A DNA stretch of 64,000 nucleotides. Source: Sparassis latifolia. Its lineage: Eukaryota; Basidiomycota; Agaricomycetes; Polyporales; Sparassidaceae. Positions within the stretch are counted from its first letter, which is position 1. Each line of letters opens with the position of its first letter. Below, in pieces: positions 1 through 12,414 of the stretch. The position numbers and the translations under genes were made by a program. The stretch lies in the NCBI GenBank assembly GCA_018466975.1, contig CM031556.1, positions 930,001-994,000 on the forward strand, given 5' to 3'. A model generated the notes under the pieces. That model made no database searches, had not been told where the DNA came from, and was given only the letters and a program-made list of their open reading frames with translations.

Positions 1-1
1 A

Positions 2-3000
2 GAGCGAGGATCGGAGGTAGAGCAAGAGGAGATCCAGAGTGGCAGGGTGGATTTGTTGGAGCCTGTGTGTGATGACTCAAGTTGGGAGGACGAAGAAGAC
101 GACGAATCACAGTCGATATCAGAACAAGTAGAGGGCTTGCTGCCCACTGCATCTCACATTCCATCGATGTCCACGGCGGCCGATTCTTTGGACATGGACG
201 AAGAGTCCAGTCCAGGCAGCACTTCCGATGCAGATGAGAACATCCCTGACCCTTTCCGCTACCAGCCCACACCAGCGCACATTTCTGCGGCCATGCAGGA
301 TGTACACAAAAATCGATGCGTGTACCTGATCTATCTCCTCGTCCTGTGGCTTCATACCGTGTTCCACCTGCCTTTCCGAGCTTGCAACGTTGTCCTGGTC
401 ATCTTTGGTTTGATCCTACGCTCTGCTGGTGTGGTGCTTTCAGCACCGATGTGCGAGAGCCTTACAGGAGTAATATCTGTACTGGATGCTGAGCCGACTT
501 TTCAAACACTCCCGGTCTGTCCTCAATGCCTGGAAGTCTTCCCGGCATCTATTCCAGATGATGCTACTTGCACACGGTGTGGACTCCCTCTATTTGTGAC
601 AGAGCCTACTCCTGCGGAGCAGCGCAGTGGTCGAAGCACACGCCGAACTCGTAAACCAAAACTGCGCTTTCCTTGCAAGTCCATTGAAGAGCAGCTTACC
701 GAAATCTTGGCTTTGCCAGGAGTCGAGGCTTCTGTAGACCAATGGCGATATCGTTGCAGGGTACCAGGAGAGTGGACGGACATTTTTGATGGAAAGATAT
801 GTCAGGAGCTGAAGGGTCCCGATGGGTGTCCCTTCTTTTGCGTAGGTGCTGCCGAAGCTCCCAACGATGAACTCAGGATTGGAGTAAGTCTTGGCATTGA
901 TTGGTGCGTCATTGATTGGCCTTCACTGGCATTAGGAACATGAGTTACTTACTTATTTTACAGGTTTTCATACTTACGAAGCCTCGTATCACCATCACAT
1001 ACATCTTGTCCGATGTCTTTGAGTATTGTGAACCTCCCTTCACACCTCCGGTAAGTCATGGACACACCGCAGTACATCTCATCATCAACTGAATTCTGCA
1101 CGTGTTGCTACAGATATCGCACTTCAAACTTACTTCTGACCGGAATCATGCCCGGTCCGAAAGAAGCCAATCCCGATCAAGTTCAACGGTTCTTGCGAGT
1201 GCTCGTGAACGAATTACTACGATTGTGGCATGACGGTGCAGTCATCAGAACTCCTCGCTTTCCAAATGGTCGTCATGTTCGGGTTATCCTCGTGGGTGTC
1301 ATGTGTGATAAGCCTGCAGCTCACAAAGTTGGTGGATTTGGTTCTCATCAACATACATACTTCTGTACTCGCGACTGGATCACCCAGAATGCCAAAGCAA
1401 CACCTGAAGCTTTCTCTACGAATGGCAAGTCATATTGCTTTGAAGGTCGTTAAGGCACGATTCTCACTACATGCCTACAGGTTTCTCAGAACGGACCGAT
1501 CAAGAACACCGCACACTTATGTCGGAATATCATAAATTGACCACAGCTGCAGCTCGTGAGGCATTTGTGAAGAAGTATGCAACACGGTGGTCGGAACTGG
1601 CTCGGCTACCTTACTTTGACATGTGTAGGATGATTGTTGTGGATCCCATGCACAACCTCTTTCTCGGTAAGTTTCTTCGTCTCGGTACCATTCCGACTTA
1701 ATTTGATCACATTGCAGGCGTGGTGAAGACCCATTTTTACCATATTTGGGTTAAGTCGAAAGTCTTGCGCAAGAATAAAGAATTGCGCAGGTTTCACGCA
1801 GTTCTTGCAGAGGTTAAGTATTCACCTAAGATGATATCAAGATGAATGACTGACAAGGGCCTCTAGTTGTATCTACCGACAAAGTTAGGACGCCTCCCAA
1901 ACCTAATTGGAGAGCCGGCGGGGGGGTCTTTGACGGCAGATCAATGGATGGTGCTTGCGACTGTGGTGGGACCATTAGCAGTATGTGCAATGGGTATTCT
2001 GGCAGTGTCAATTGTTTGACTGATGCGCATTGAGCAGATCCCCGAAATCTGGCAGGATTACCTGACACGGGAAGATCCCAATGTCATATTGCAGAGACGC
2101 AAGGAAGGCATCACCAAGCTCACAGCAGATAAGAAAGCCAAGAAACGAGCCACAACGGCGCAAGATGCACCAAAGAAAGGAACTACGGCAAGGCCGGCCA
2201 TGCAGAGGAGAAGAAAACAAGTGCAAATAAGCAGTGGTAGTGGTGACACAGCTCCTTCGTGTGTTCGACGCTCTGGACGTGCACGCAAACCTACAGAGCG
2301 GGCTAGGGTGAGTCTTATGTATACATCTGTCACGAAACACTACACTGCACTAATTTGAGTACTCAGGAAATGGAGCTCGAGCCTGACGATGCAGGCGCAC
2401 TCTCAGACGAACAAGAGGATGACTGGGAGGAGGATACTAATTTCCATAAGTGTCAATGCCAAGATGATGACGATGATGACGAGAGTCAAAACGCACCGTC
2501 TAATTTACATCCGCAAGATGTCAGTAACTTCCTCAAGTTGTCAAGTGCATTAACCATTCTTCTTTCGGAGACATTGACAATGTCAGACTTGGATAAAGCT
2601 GATAGTCTCATTCGAAAATATTGTCTCGAGCTTATTGAAGTGAGTCTTATAATTTTCTTTGAGGTCTCAGGTGGAATAACACTATGGATGCAGCTGTATG
2701 GTGCTTCGGTCATCAGGCCAAATCATCATTATGCGACACATACTGCCGAATTTGTGCGAGATTACGGCCCGCTTCGGGAATTTTGGACATTTCTCTTCGA
2801 GCGCATGAACAAGGTACTCAAGAGTTATCGCACCAGCAACCATGCAGGAGGTGAGCTTGAATGCTCCTTCTTTCGTGAGTTCCATAGAACAGTTCAAACA
2901 TCTCGACTGGTGCGTTTCACTATTCTTACATTTGTCTTGCCCACTGACAAACTTTATGTCAGCTTGCACAAGGTGCTCGTAATTCTGGACATTCAGAGTT

Positions 3001-3781
3001 ACATCTCGCTGTCGAAGCAATGTATAAAGCTTCTGCAGATGATCGTGGCACCGTGCAGGCACTTGCGCACGATCTTGATGAAGTGCGGCAAGATGGTGAG
3101 TTATCAGCGACACGACTGAGAGATTACGCTAATATGAGCATGTACAGACATGGTTATTTTCCAGCTCAGTACAAGAAGCTCCACCGAAAATATGCCAAAT
3201 GAGCTCTACTTCAAGTTCCTCCGATGTCTCCAAATGTGGTCGGGGCATCAGTATCACTCAATTATTGCCACAGCTCCGCATCCATCAAGCATTCTTGTAC
3301 CGAACTCTGCCGAGGTTTTTGACTATGTTGTCATTCAGAATCATCGATATCGCTCCTCGCGGCGCGCCGCCACCAAGGCTGACTCTTTAGTCGCTGTCCG
3401 CACATCTGATTCAGGCCCCACTTGGATTGGTGAACTCACTGACATTGTTGTTTATCATCAGAGTGACGTGGGTAGGCACACATTTGGCCATGTGCGATGG
3501 TTTAAGCCATCTGTTGTAGACCTCTCAAAAACTGCATGGGCAAACTAGTGAGTTCTTATGGATGTCGTGCAATGCTGTCATCCCTTACTATATCACATAT
3601 TTCCAGTGACGCACTTCGTGTGCAATTATGGTCTGCGGATGAGTTTTTGCAAGATGGTGAGAACGGCCCTGCACCACTGATTCAGCTAGAAAACATAGTT
3701 AGCCCTGTGGTTTGCAAGACTGTTTTCATCGGGACGGTTAGGTGCTGGGCCACAATTATGACTAGTCGGAGGAGATCGTAG
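2..3781 (+). CDS. Tnp2-family transposase, 5' end cut by window edge
   Basis: DNA transposase of the Tnp2 type, expected to bind the element ends and catalyse cut-and-paste transposition in the nucleus. The frame is open to the left edge, so the start lies upstream. Family hallmarks appear in order: an acidic N-terminal stretch; a Cys-x2-Cys pair in VCPQCLEVFP and CTRCGLP; GVSLGIDWFSY spliced across about 904-963; NLLLTGIMPGPKEANP near 1130-1180; LPYFDMCRMIVVDPMHNLFL near 1610-1665; and a C-terminal block with NHHYATHTAEFVRDYGP, FERMNKVLKSYRTSNHAGG near 2720-2850. The last exon joins at about 3547/3607 and stops at TAG 3779-3781. There are about ten introns and no internal stop in my splicing. 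A basic, AT-hook-like segment (RRSGRARKPTERAR) lies near 2265-2310. Exact exon ends are uncertain; the family call is firm. Confidence 0.85.
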
Positions 3782-3961
3782 TACGTGCATTTAAATATCT
3801 GAATCTTCATACTGTTGGCCATATAGAACTCGTCATACTGACAGGCATAGTGCATAGACTCGATACATAATTACATTCATACATTACATACGGCCTGATA
3901 TCCGTCAAGAATGCGGTTCGTCTCCTGCCGCTGTCACAATGTTGTGCCCCTCCATGCACAA

Positions 3962-6057
3962 TTAATTCTCTACATCTGCCTCATCCTCATCATCGGCCAT
4001 CCAGCCCAAATCCACATCATCCTGGTTTAAATCGGAATTCGGGATACTGAGCGAGAAGATGGAATACTCAGGCGGTCTGTCAGGAGCCCTCTGAAGCAGG
4101 TGCGCGTTGTCTCCAGTGCGATTGGCCCAAGCTGTGCTGATGCATTCCTTGTAAATAATCTTCTTCTCCTTTCTTCTCTTTCGAGGACCGTCCACGTTGT
4201 AATTGGCCACAGGACCCCGAAAGCGATCATTACGCTGAACGCCACTAATAACCGGAGTGCTTGTGCTTGTACCTTGGATTACCTGTTCTTCGCCTTGGAC
4301 TCCGGCAGTTGATAGTATCGGCTCCGTAGCAAGCAAATGGTCTAGCCGTGCATAAACACGATTCAACTACCAATTTCGTATCAACACCATTATTATGCAC
4401 GTGCAGACATGAACTTACAAATGGTGATCTCCACAGCAATTTCCGTACTTCCCAGGCAGCACGTCCAGCTCCCTGAGCCTTCCGTGCGTTGTCCCACTCT
4501 GAATGGCTCGCGTCGCCATTGGTGCTGTGCTCACTGCTCATCCAGTCTGTGTGAACGAGGAAACGAACACCGACAGTAGACTCTGCGCCGTGAGACTTCT
4601 CCAGATGATTGCATGCTTGTCGGCGATCATCTGCTTTCTGTGGGTGCTCAGGCGGCACATTGTAAGTCAGAGTGTTGCATCTGTGTGATATACGAATTTT
4701 CCTGACTCACCCTCTTCTTGCGCTGTGTGAGCTTATCCCTCTTCCTTTTCTTTGCCACTTTTGCCTCTTTCATTTCGGAGTGGCGAGCCCTGTAGTCCTC
4801 CTTCAAAGACCTAAAGAATGTTGCAGCGCTGGCGTACACATCTTCCTCCTGGACCGAGCTCATGTCAAGTTTATAGTTCACTTCTGTTGACGGACGCATT
4901 TGTTGTCAAATCTCGTCTACTTCGTATGCATTGGCAAGTACATACCTCCATTTTGCATCACAAGATGGACTGCCGCGCTAACCCATTCTTCGTTAATCCC
5001 GCCGTTCACCGGCAGGTTCCAGTCAGGATTATACAAACGTGAGCCATCATCAGCAAGGCGCGGCACATCCCCATGTTGCAACGGCTCCGGGTAGACTCGC
5101 AGCTTTGAAGCTCGGCGACTCGTATTCTCGACACCGATAAGATGCAGCATTGCATCGTGAACGGCATTCTTGTACAAAGTGAGCCCTGACACTCATGGGT
5201 TATTATCGGAGCACTTACAATCACGTCCGTGGAGATACGTGGTTTAGCACCAGTCTTCCCACGCCTCTTCACGCCGCCAGCGTTGACGCTTCCTTCAAGC
5301 TCCTTCATCCGCACTGCCTGCGCCTTCATGGCCTCTTCCTGCATTCGCAGTCGTTCATCCTGTGCCTTTAATCTGGCCTCGTAGGTTGCCTCCATCTCTT
5401 CGCGCACATTTGTACTCATGACGCCAACCACATTACCAACCTCATGGCCAAATGCACCGTTGAGAACCTGCGGGAACTGCGCTGGGCCACCTTGTACTAG
5501 ATCACTGGCTCCTCGTACTGGAGTTCCTCCGAACGTAAGAGCCCCTGCTGGTGACCGAAACATGGCGCGTTGAGCCTGCACATAGGAATCAACGGTACGC
5601 GTGCTCTGAGAGTGGAACGGCGATGCTAAAAAGGAGGTATTTGATGATGCACTGGTATCGGTAAACCATGGACTCGCGGGGTTGGTGTAGATCGCAGAAG
5701 AGGTATTCGTGCCTGTTCCCATCATGAGATGAGGTGCTAATGCTCCGGGCATTGAATCGGGGAGAATGGAACTTGTAGTAGATGCAGCAGCCCGTGCACT
5801 GCGTCCATAGGTAAGTCATACATCGAAAACTCGATTCCGAAAATGTTTAATGAGTGTTTCATACATTCCCAGTATCAATCTCGACTCACTGGCATCATCC
5901 TGCTGGCCTGACACTCCTGCTGGCCTTCTGCGGTGACCACACCTGCCCCGCCGGTACTCGGGAAGTGCGCGGTCTGTAGCAGTAACATCTGCTCGTGCGA
6001 GAGATGCTCAGGAATATTGTTAGTAGGAGTTTGGGAGGATGGGCTTGACTCAGACAT
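3962..6057 (-). CDS. Transposon accessory protein (second gene of the Tnp2-type element)
   Basis: This is the uncharacterised partner protein that accompanies Tnp2-like transposases in mushroom genomes; its biochemical role is not established. The model starts at ATG 6057-6055 (MSESSPSSQTP) and stops at 3962. It has about seven exons. The N-terminal half is Ser/Thr/Pro-rich and ends in a coiled-coil-prone stretch of Glu, Arg, Met and Ala (EEMEATYEARLKAQDERL) near 5330-5400. The conserved core includes LYNPDWNLPVNGGINEEWV near 4990-5045. It is followed by a basic segment (KKRKRDKLTQRKKR) near 4705-4745, a possible nuclear localisation signal. The C-terminus is acidic (DDVDLGWMADDEDEADVEN). It is convergent with the transposase, and the two 3' ends are about 180 bases apart. 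Confidence 0.7.
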
Positions 6058-9000
6058 CGTACGTTCTCAGCTCATGTGGAGCGCTGACTGCCTACACTTA
6101 TATCGCAGTATGCCCACCAGATTAAGTTTCGCGGTCGAAATTTCTGCCTACTGCGGGTTACTTCATGACACAAGTATTGTCAGATGCGTCAATCTCCCGG
6201 AGTGCAACCGATCCTCCAGACCTCCTTCGCCAGTTTCATGACTACAAATTGCACCCTACCTTGTTCGTGCCCTGTCACCTTCTGCCTCCCATGACATTGG
6301 TGTGCTAGGTCTGCGTGCTCTTGACCTTTTGGGCGATGGTTGACAGAAGGTGCGCTCTACAATCTGTGTATTTGTTCAAAGTTGGACTGCTCTATTGACG
6401 ATTCTACCGACAGGTATACGGTAATCAAACAGCATGAAAGAAGAATCCCATCGGATGATCAAGACGCATAGTTTATTTTGCGGTACATGTGATTGACTAC
6501 GTAGGAGGGGTTGTGAGCACATCGGGATGGTGCTACTGTATGTATCTACTGTCAGGCTACATGGAATAGACGTGCATAGCTGATGGTTACCACGGAGTGT
6601 CGCCAATATAACTGAAGTGTGATATTTCTCGGAGCCTAGATAGCTTATGCCATAGCTTCCAGGCTGCTATATCTGCTGCGTGCCGTAGCCAATGTATCAC
6701 TTTATCACTACGAAAGATCGCGCAGTGAAAGATATGCTCAAGGCTCGGTAACCCATCTTGGGGGTAGATATACAAGGCTACGCAACCTAGCCTAGATCCC
6801 AGTTACACCGCGTGTCCTTGGGGGTATCTCGCATCCAGATATACTGGCAAAAACGCAGTGACTGGCAACCACTGGCTTCTCTTGTGGGAGTTCGGACGAA
6901 ACATCAAAATTTCGTTGGTTGCGGTCAACATGTCTCATGCACTCGATTCGTCCGAGACGATGACACTGGACACCCCTTGGTGCCACTTTATTTTACAAGT
7001 TGAACGTGTTCTTGAGAAAATCCTTTCCTCTACCCGTCTCCCTTGCCGCCTATCGATGGGCAGTTTGCTGGGTTTGGGCCCTGAGGCAACACTACGCGAT
7101 CAATGCAGAGGGTGCTAGTGTGCTGTATTGACACTGCTAACTGAATAATTGGGGCAAGCCCGTGCCAAATATTTCCGGTAGCATGTGGTCACACGGTGAG
7201 AATCGATGATTGGCAAACCGGCGGCCTACATGCAGCAAGATCGTAAAATTCCGACCACTTTGGTGTGCATGGTGAGCAGCTCACTTCTTCGGTGAAATGT
7301 AGTTTCATGACATTCGTCTTGTTGGCGGAATAATATCTTCCGAGACCATACCTGTATTTAGAACGATTTTCCCCTTCGTTTCTTCAGACGCGTGCCTCTG
7401 GAATTGTACCTACCAAGTCGTTCACTAATTATTGAAGTCTGACGCTGAGGAAGGCGCCGTAGTAACTCGATGATGGTTAGCAAGAGCCACGATACCATGA
7501 CGAAGCTGCAGCGTGAAACGATTTACGGTGTGTCTGTTTCCATTTTTCAAATTCATCACCCACTCGGTTCCATTTTCCTTCCATACCGCTGGCCTCTTAT
7601 AAAGTACGACTCGGAAGGTTGTGCGCATTTATTGATTCTCATGCTGTGGCTCCAGATCTTTTTTTGAGGTGACTTTCGCCGTACATGCTTTAATACAGTC
7701 ACGCCGGTCCTTCAATATTCAATCCCAATGCGCGTCAACATATCTTTCATTCACTTCTGAGAGCTTCCAGCTCACGTGTCTGCCCTGACGCGTAGTCAGC
7801 TCATACCGAATTTAGCCGCGTTTCTTCTAAAATCTCGATAATCCGCATCCATAACATAACACGATCCTCTCAATAATTGCGCAAGATGTATGTCCGGTTA
7901 TCTATGTTGCTGCGAGAAGCCCACGATGTATCAAGATGGTTTCACGGCGGCACTTTCCCAGGTACGTGTTGGAAATGAAACCTTTTCACTTGGACATCTT
8001 CCCTGTGGCGCTTTACAATGTTCCGGATCAAAGAGAGGCCCCTCAGCGAATATGATGGTTATTCTATTCTACGCTGTAATCTTTGAAGACTTATGTTAGC
8101 TATGATCGCTTGTGAATGCTGACTCTCGGATTGCTGTCTGAAGTAGACCGTCCGTTCATGTACGTCCCAGGAGCCCGCAGACTTCTCATGTTCTTCGTCC
8201 CAGTGGACTTCACGTGTCGTGTGGTACTAAGTGTCAGCACCAATTTTTTCTTTTCCACTAGTGCATTGAACGGTGCTGAGGCGAGTACTTCACAGTTTAT
8301 CCGATAGCTTCGTACCCTCGTAGGATATGTCCGTTCCGCAGGAACGGCAATGGTTGCAGGCTATCGGTCTTTCAAGCTCATGTACCCACCGAAATCAGAC
8401 TATGCGGATGAGGTTGCGATACAGGTGACATCGTGATCGAATACTTATTGGCTCCTCCTCCAGATCAAGTAGTGAGTAGCTAAGCTCTCGAGACGAATTG
8501 GCAGAGCTCATCGCATTGGGAAACATTCAGCAACGGCCCTTTTAGTATCTAGGTCACAATAGAAGCTTGCCACAAGCAATATTCCATGAAGGGGAGGCTG
8601 ATGCGATGCCTGTGCCTCCGACTCTGCCCGTGTCACGTTACTCCCACTGATATGACATGGACCCAAGTTACACCCGCCCGTGACTCGTCTTCTCATTGAG
8701 ACACCACGGTCTGTCCTGGGAGCTTGACGTGATGGGTATGCGGGCGCGGTGGCGTTAACTGACGAAGCGGAACGCGGACCGACTGCTGGAGGTACTTATC
8801 TGAACACATGACAGAAGCCGCGCTGCCAATCATATCCTTCAGAAGGTCTACCCCGCGTTTTGTCTAGACGCAGCCGAGCTCCTTGTTCATCATTCGTTGG
8901 TTTTAAACGCCGGTTGGCATCTTGCCTTGCTCAGGTCCACTGAGAACAAATCACGGGATGCCGTTAGTAACCTGCTTCCGGAACAGGTGCTCGTCGACGG

Positions 9001-10089
9001 CGTAGCATTGACGCCTATACTGGCTGTCCCTCTCCCAGACTTGCGGGAGCCAATTGAAGTGCGACGGACCCGATGAAAGTCGTTGATGGAGAGGCGGTTG
9101 GTAAGTATCACCTGGTCAAGTCTTGAGTGACGTGCGATGATTTACTGTATTGATTATTGAGGTGAAGACACTTGACCTGTACTGCCGTCAGACCCACTTT
9201 AAAAGCGGGGCCCCAGGACATTACACCTTATCTCAGAATCCCTTTCTCGCTACCCACTGCCACTCAGACGGACGTTTCAGGGTTATTCATGTATTCTACC
9301 ATGCAGCCAATCAAGTTGTTTCTCAACCGGAGGTTCAATGTTCGCCCCCTCCATTTCCATATTGCCTGCATTCTGGATACTCATAGTGATTTTTTTAGCG
9401 ATCTGTCTCCTGTGCGACCGATAGTCGTCCGTCAATTGACTCGTTTGACTCGAACGAGTATGTCATCCAACTAGTATGTCGCGTACTGCTCGGTCAGTCT
9501 TCTTGCTATGAGCTAATTTAGATTTTTCAGCCCGTGAGCCTCATCCCCAAGTTGGCGTCGCAATCTGTGACACCGCAAGCAGGCAGTTTACAGCGCGTAC
9601 GTACACCATTGCACCATGTTGCTGTGTCTGTGCTTATGTTGAATTAGGCCCAAATGATGGATGAAGAGGACTGTGCTTGGGGACGACCAAGTAAGAAGAA
9701 CCAAGGAAGACGCCATTGAAAACTCTTGCTTTGGCCCTGCAGTGCTACGAAGTGTTTTCCCTAGGATACCCTGCACCCAGTTATGCTATTGTATTATACT
9801 GTACTTGTATTGGCTATCAATGTTTATTTCACTATTCATGACTGTCATTCCGTTGCTGGATTGAAGACGTGCCAGAACCGGCTTGGACAATGCTTTAAGA
9901 TTTGCTTCTACACACGAGACTGGGAGTTGGACACTGCCGTCGTCAAGGAAATGTTCGCAAAAGCCTCCAGCCTGGCGCCACAGAGACCACGGAAACCTAC
10001 ATGATAGTACATCAAGAAATGTTACATGTGCACTAGATTACTTCCTGTGCATTCCGTCGAAACAATTCAAATGGCCATGAGCGAGACGT
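6058..10089. other. Gene-poor stretch between transposon and thiolase
   Basis: About 4 kb without a convincing gene. Codon-like order is lost in all frames, and short ORFs begin and stop at random. The part next to 6057 must contain the right end of the Tnp2 element. The only long clean frame without a supporting start is on + at about 8794-9076 (reported as a finding). A weaker one is at 9172-9474. No tRNA-like cloverleaf or extended repeat was seen. Confidence 0.5.
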
Positions 10090-12080
10090 TCACAACCTGG
10101 CTTGTCGCAGGACATATGGAGAGAATTTCCGGGATTTGACTTGATCCACATCCGCCATGGTGACGGGCCTGCACTCATACGCATGGTTGTATCCGAGCCT
10201 TGGATACCGAGCAGAATTAGCACATTTTCAGAAAGAATTGCGTTGATCAGAACGTACCTGTCTCTTCCATCCTTCCCGCCAGCCTTGAAGAATTCAGGGC
10301 GACGAAGAAGACTGCAAACCACCGCGCCACCAAGACCGATGTTGTGCACCATGCCGTACTTGCCCCGCTTATCAGCTGTATCGAAAAGGCCTGGAGCCTG
10401 CATCGGGCCTGCCCCTAGATATTGACAGCGTCTAAATGGGGCTCAGCCTAGAAAACAAAAGTGGCTTACATTCGCGCAATTGCACTAGGAACACGTTGTG
10501 AGAATCAGTGTATGCATATGTGAAGAAAAGGTGAACGAACTGGTTATATAGAAATGCATTCCTAGTCCTGTAGCGCCCAAAGGGTGACCTTTCGCTTCCA
10601 GGCCCCCGCTAGGGTTGACGACGAACTTGCCACCAAACTGGCCGATATTTGACATGAGACTTCAGTGCTGACCATGAAATACCTACACGTACAGTATTGT
10701 CCCCGCGCTCAACAAGCTTGTGCGCCTCGCCTGGAGCACACAGTCCCAGTGCGTCGTATGTTATGAGCTGAAGAACATCTCGGTCATGAATATTTACGTT
10801 AGAGCACTTAGATCACACCTCGTTGGCCGCGAAACAATCATGAAGTTCTACAACTCCAACCTGCTCTCTTCCTTCGCCCTCGTTGAAACCTGCCGCCGCA
10901 AAGACTTGATTGGCACAACTTTTGGTCATACCATAGCCAACGACTTCCATGGCACTCCTGCTTTCGAATGTTGCAGGTTCATCAGTTGTCAGAGCCTGCG
11001 CCACAATCTCTATCGCTTGATTTTCCAGGCCATGAGAAAGAACAAAGTCCTCCGAGGCGACAATGCAGCATGCAGCACCGTCCTGGATTTAGATCTAAAT
11101 AACCACGGAAGAAATCGAGAAGATTTTCATACCGATGTCGGGCTGCACATGAATTTCGTTAACTGGCTGCATATTTTCGGAGCGGCCAAGACCTGTTCTA
11201 CCGTCCAACCATCACGAAATTGTGAATAAGGATTGTTGAGAGAGTGCTTGTGGTTTTTGGACGCTAACAGCAATAGATCTCGATCAAATTAAAGGCCATA
11301 ATCAACGCCACTCCATTCTCACCAATTTGGGCAAGATGTTCAATAGTTCCGCCATACTTGTCGAAGTATTCTTGAGCGCCATTGGCAAACATCCTTGGTG
11401 CATCAGGTCCGAAATTCGCGCCGCTGCTGAGGTCCTCCTCGAGTTCCTGTGTCCTCTCATTCAACAGCTTCAATGGAGACGGTCTGTCCGGGAAGTGAGT
11501 CCCAAGGCTCCCTCGCGCCATGCGTTCAAAACCAAGAGCGAGAACACAGTTCGCCAGACCTGACTTCACCAAATTGTTTGCATGGTAGAGGGCAACGCTT
11601 CCCGTAGAACAGTTATTGTTGACGTTGGTGATGGGGATGCCGGTCATGCCAAGGTTATAGAGTGCACTCTGAAAACCCGGGTTTCAGTATTCCCAGGTTG
11701 ACAGCAATTTATCCGATAACGTTCTTACTTGTCCGCTGGTAGAGTCACCATAACAATAACCGACGAAGGCGGCCTCAACTGCGTCATAAGTGATGCCTGA
11801 GTTTCATGCATTAGCCCATATATCAGTGCAATGAATAATCATGAAGGACCTGCGTCCAGCAACGCCTTCGTTCCGGCTTCTAAACCCATCTATGAAACAA
11901 CAATCAGCGATTTCTGGATGTCAAGCCGCCTGGTTTATTACATCCTCTGTCGTTCTTGTGCCTCTGGGCTGTCCAACGACGATCTCAGAAGTTGCGCCGC
12001 TGTAATACAAGTACGCGCACCTTTATAAACGCGGTACATCCTGCCCCAACTATGAATGATCTTCGTCCCCCGAATGACAT
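10090..12080 (-). CDS. Peroxisomal SCP2/SCP-x type thiolase (acetyl-CoA acyltransferase)
   Basis: Thiolase of the sterol-carrier-protein-x branch, expected to cleave 3-ketoacyl-CoA in peroxisomal fatty-acid breakdown. About 11 small exons can be joined. The start is [20 protein letters not shown] at 12080, then PRGTRTTED, then [14 protein letters not shown]. Catalytic features are VNNNCSTGS (nucleophile Cys, near 11610), [11 protein letters not shown] (near 10815) and [19 protein letters not shown] (near 10580-10630). The protein is about 460 residues, usual for the thiolase half alone; I see no SCP2 lipid-binding domain attached. It ends [11 protein letters not shown], and Ala-Arg-Leu is an acceptable PTS1 peroxisome signal. 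It is divergent from LIP2, with 334 bases between the starts. Confidence 0.9.
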
Positions 12081-12414
12081 GTTTACCACCGTGACGTCGA
12101 AAGAAATAATGAAATGGCTGTGATTTCACGCTCGCTGCATGCGGAGATAAGCTTGGTCGGCCCAGAAGTGTGACGACCGCGTCTTTTAAGTAGTCGCCAG
12201 TCAACACAAGGGTCACTGGGACTCCTGTGTGGTGACAAACTTCGGAAGACAATGTGATTGTGACGGTGAACATGTACCCCGCACGCCAGAACATTTACCC
12301 TCGGCTTCCCCGCGGCCGGTTACTTACTACATACTTAGTCCTGTCAGATTGGTCTTTGCACGAACGGTCAAGCTTTGAACGCCAGCAGTCAGCTGAGCCT
12401 TATTCTCTGCAGAC
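12081..12414. promoter_or_regulatory. Divergent promoter region, thiolase / LIP2
   Basis: 334 bases lie between two divergent start codons, so both promoters must be here. No clear TATA box or repeated operator was seen. Confidence 0.5.

Larger units (their letters stand above)
1..6100. mobile_element. Tnp2/Plavaka-type (CACTA-like) DNA transposon, left end outside the window
   Basis: Two convergent multi-exon genes, a Tnp2-like transposase on + and a conserved accessory protein on -, meet tail to tail with about 180 bases between their stop codons. This two-gene organisation is typical of the CACTA-like elements of Agaricomycetes. Both frames can be spliced without internal stops, so the copy looks young. 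The left terminus lies before base 1. I could not fix the right terminus; it must lie beyond 6057, where the accessory gene starts. No terminal inverted repeat can be shown because only one end is present. Confidence 0.8.

Noticed and set aside
7108..7122. GCTAGTG considered as the right CACTA-type terminus of the Tnp2 element
   Set aside because: The motif is too short, no target duplication can be checked without the left end, and it lies about 1 kb beyond the accessory gene with no subterminal repeats recognised.
10720..11229. 169-codon + strand ORF
   Set aside because: Antisense to thiolase exons that contain catalytic motifs; no motif of its own.
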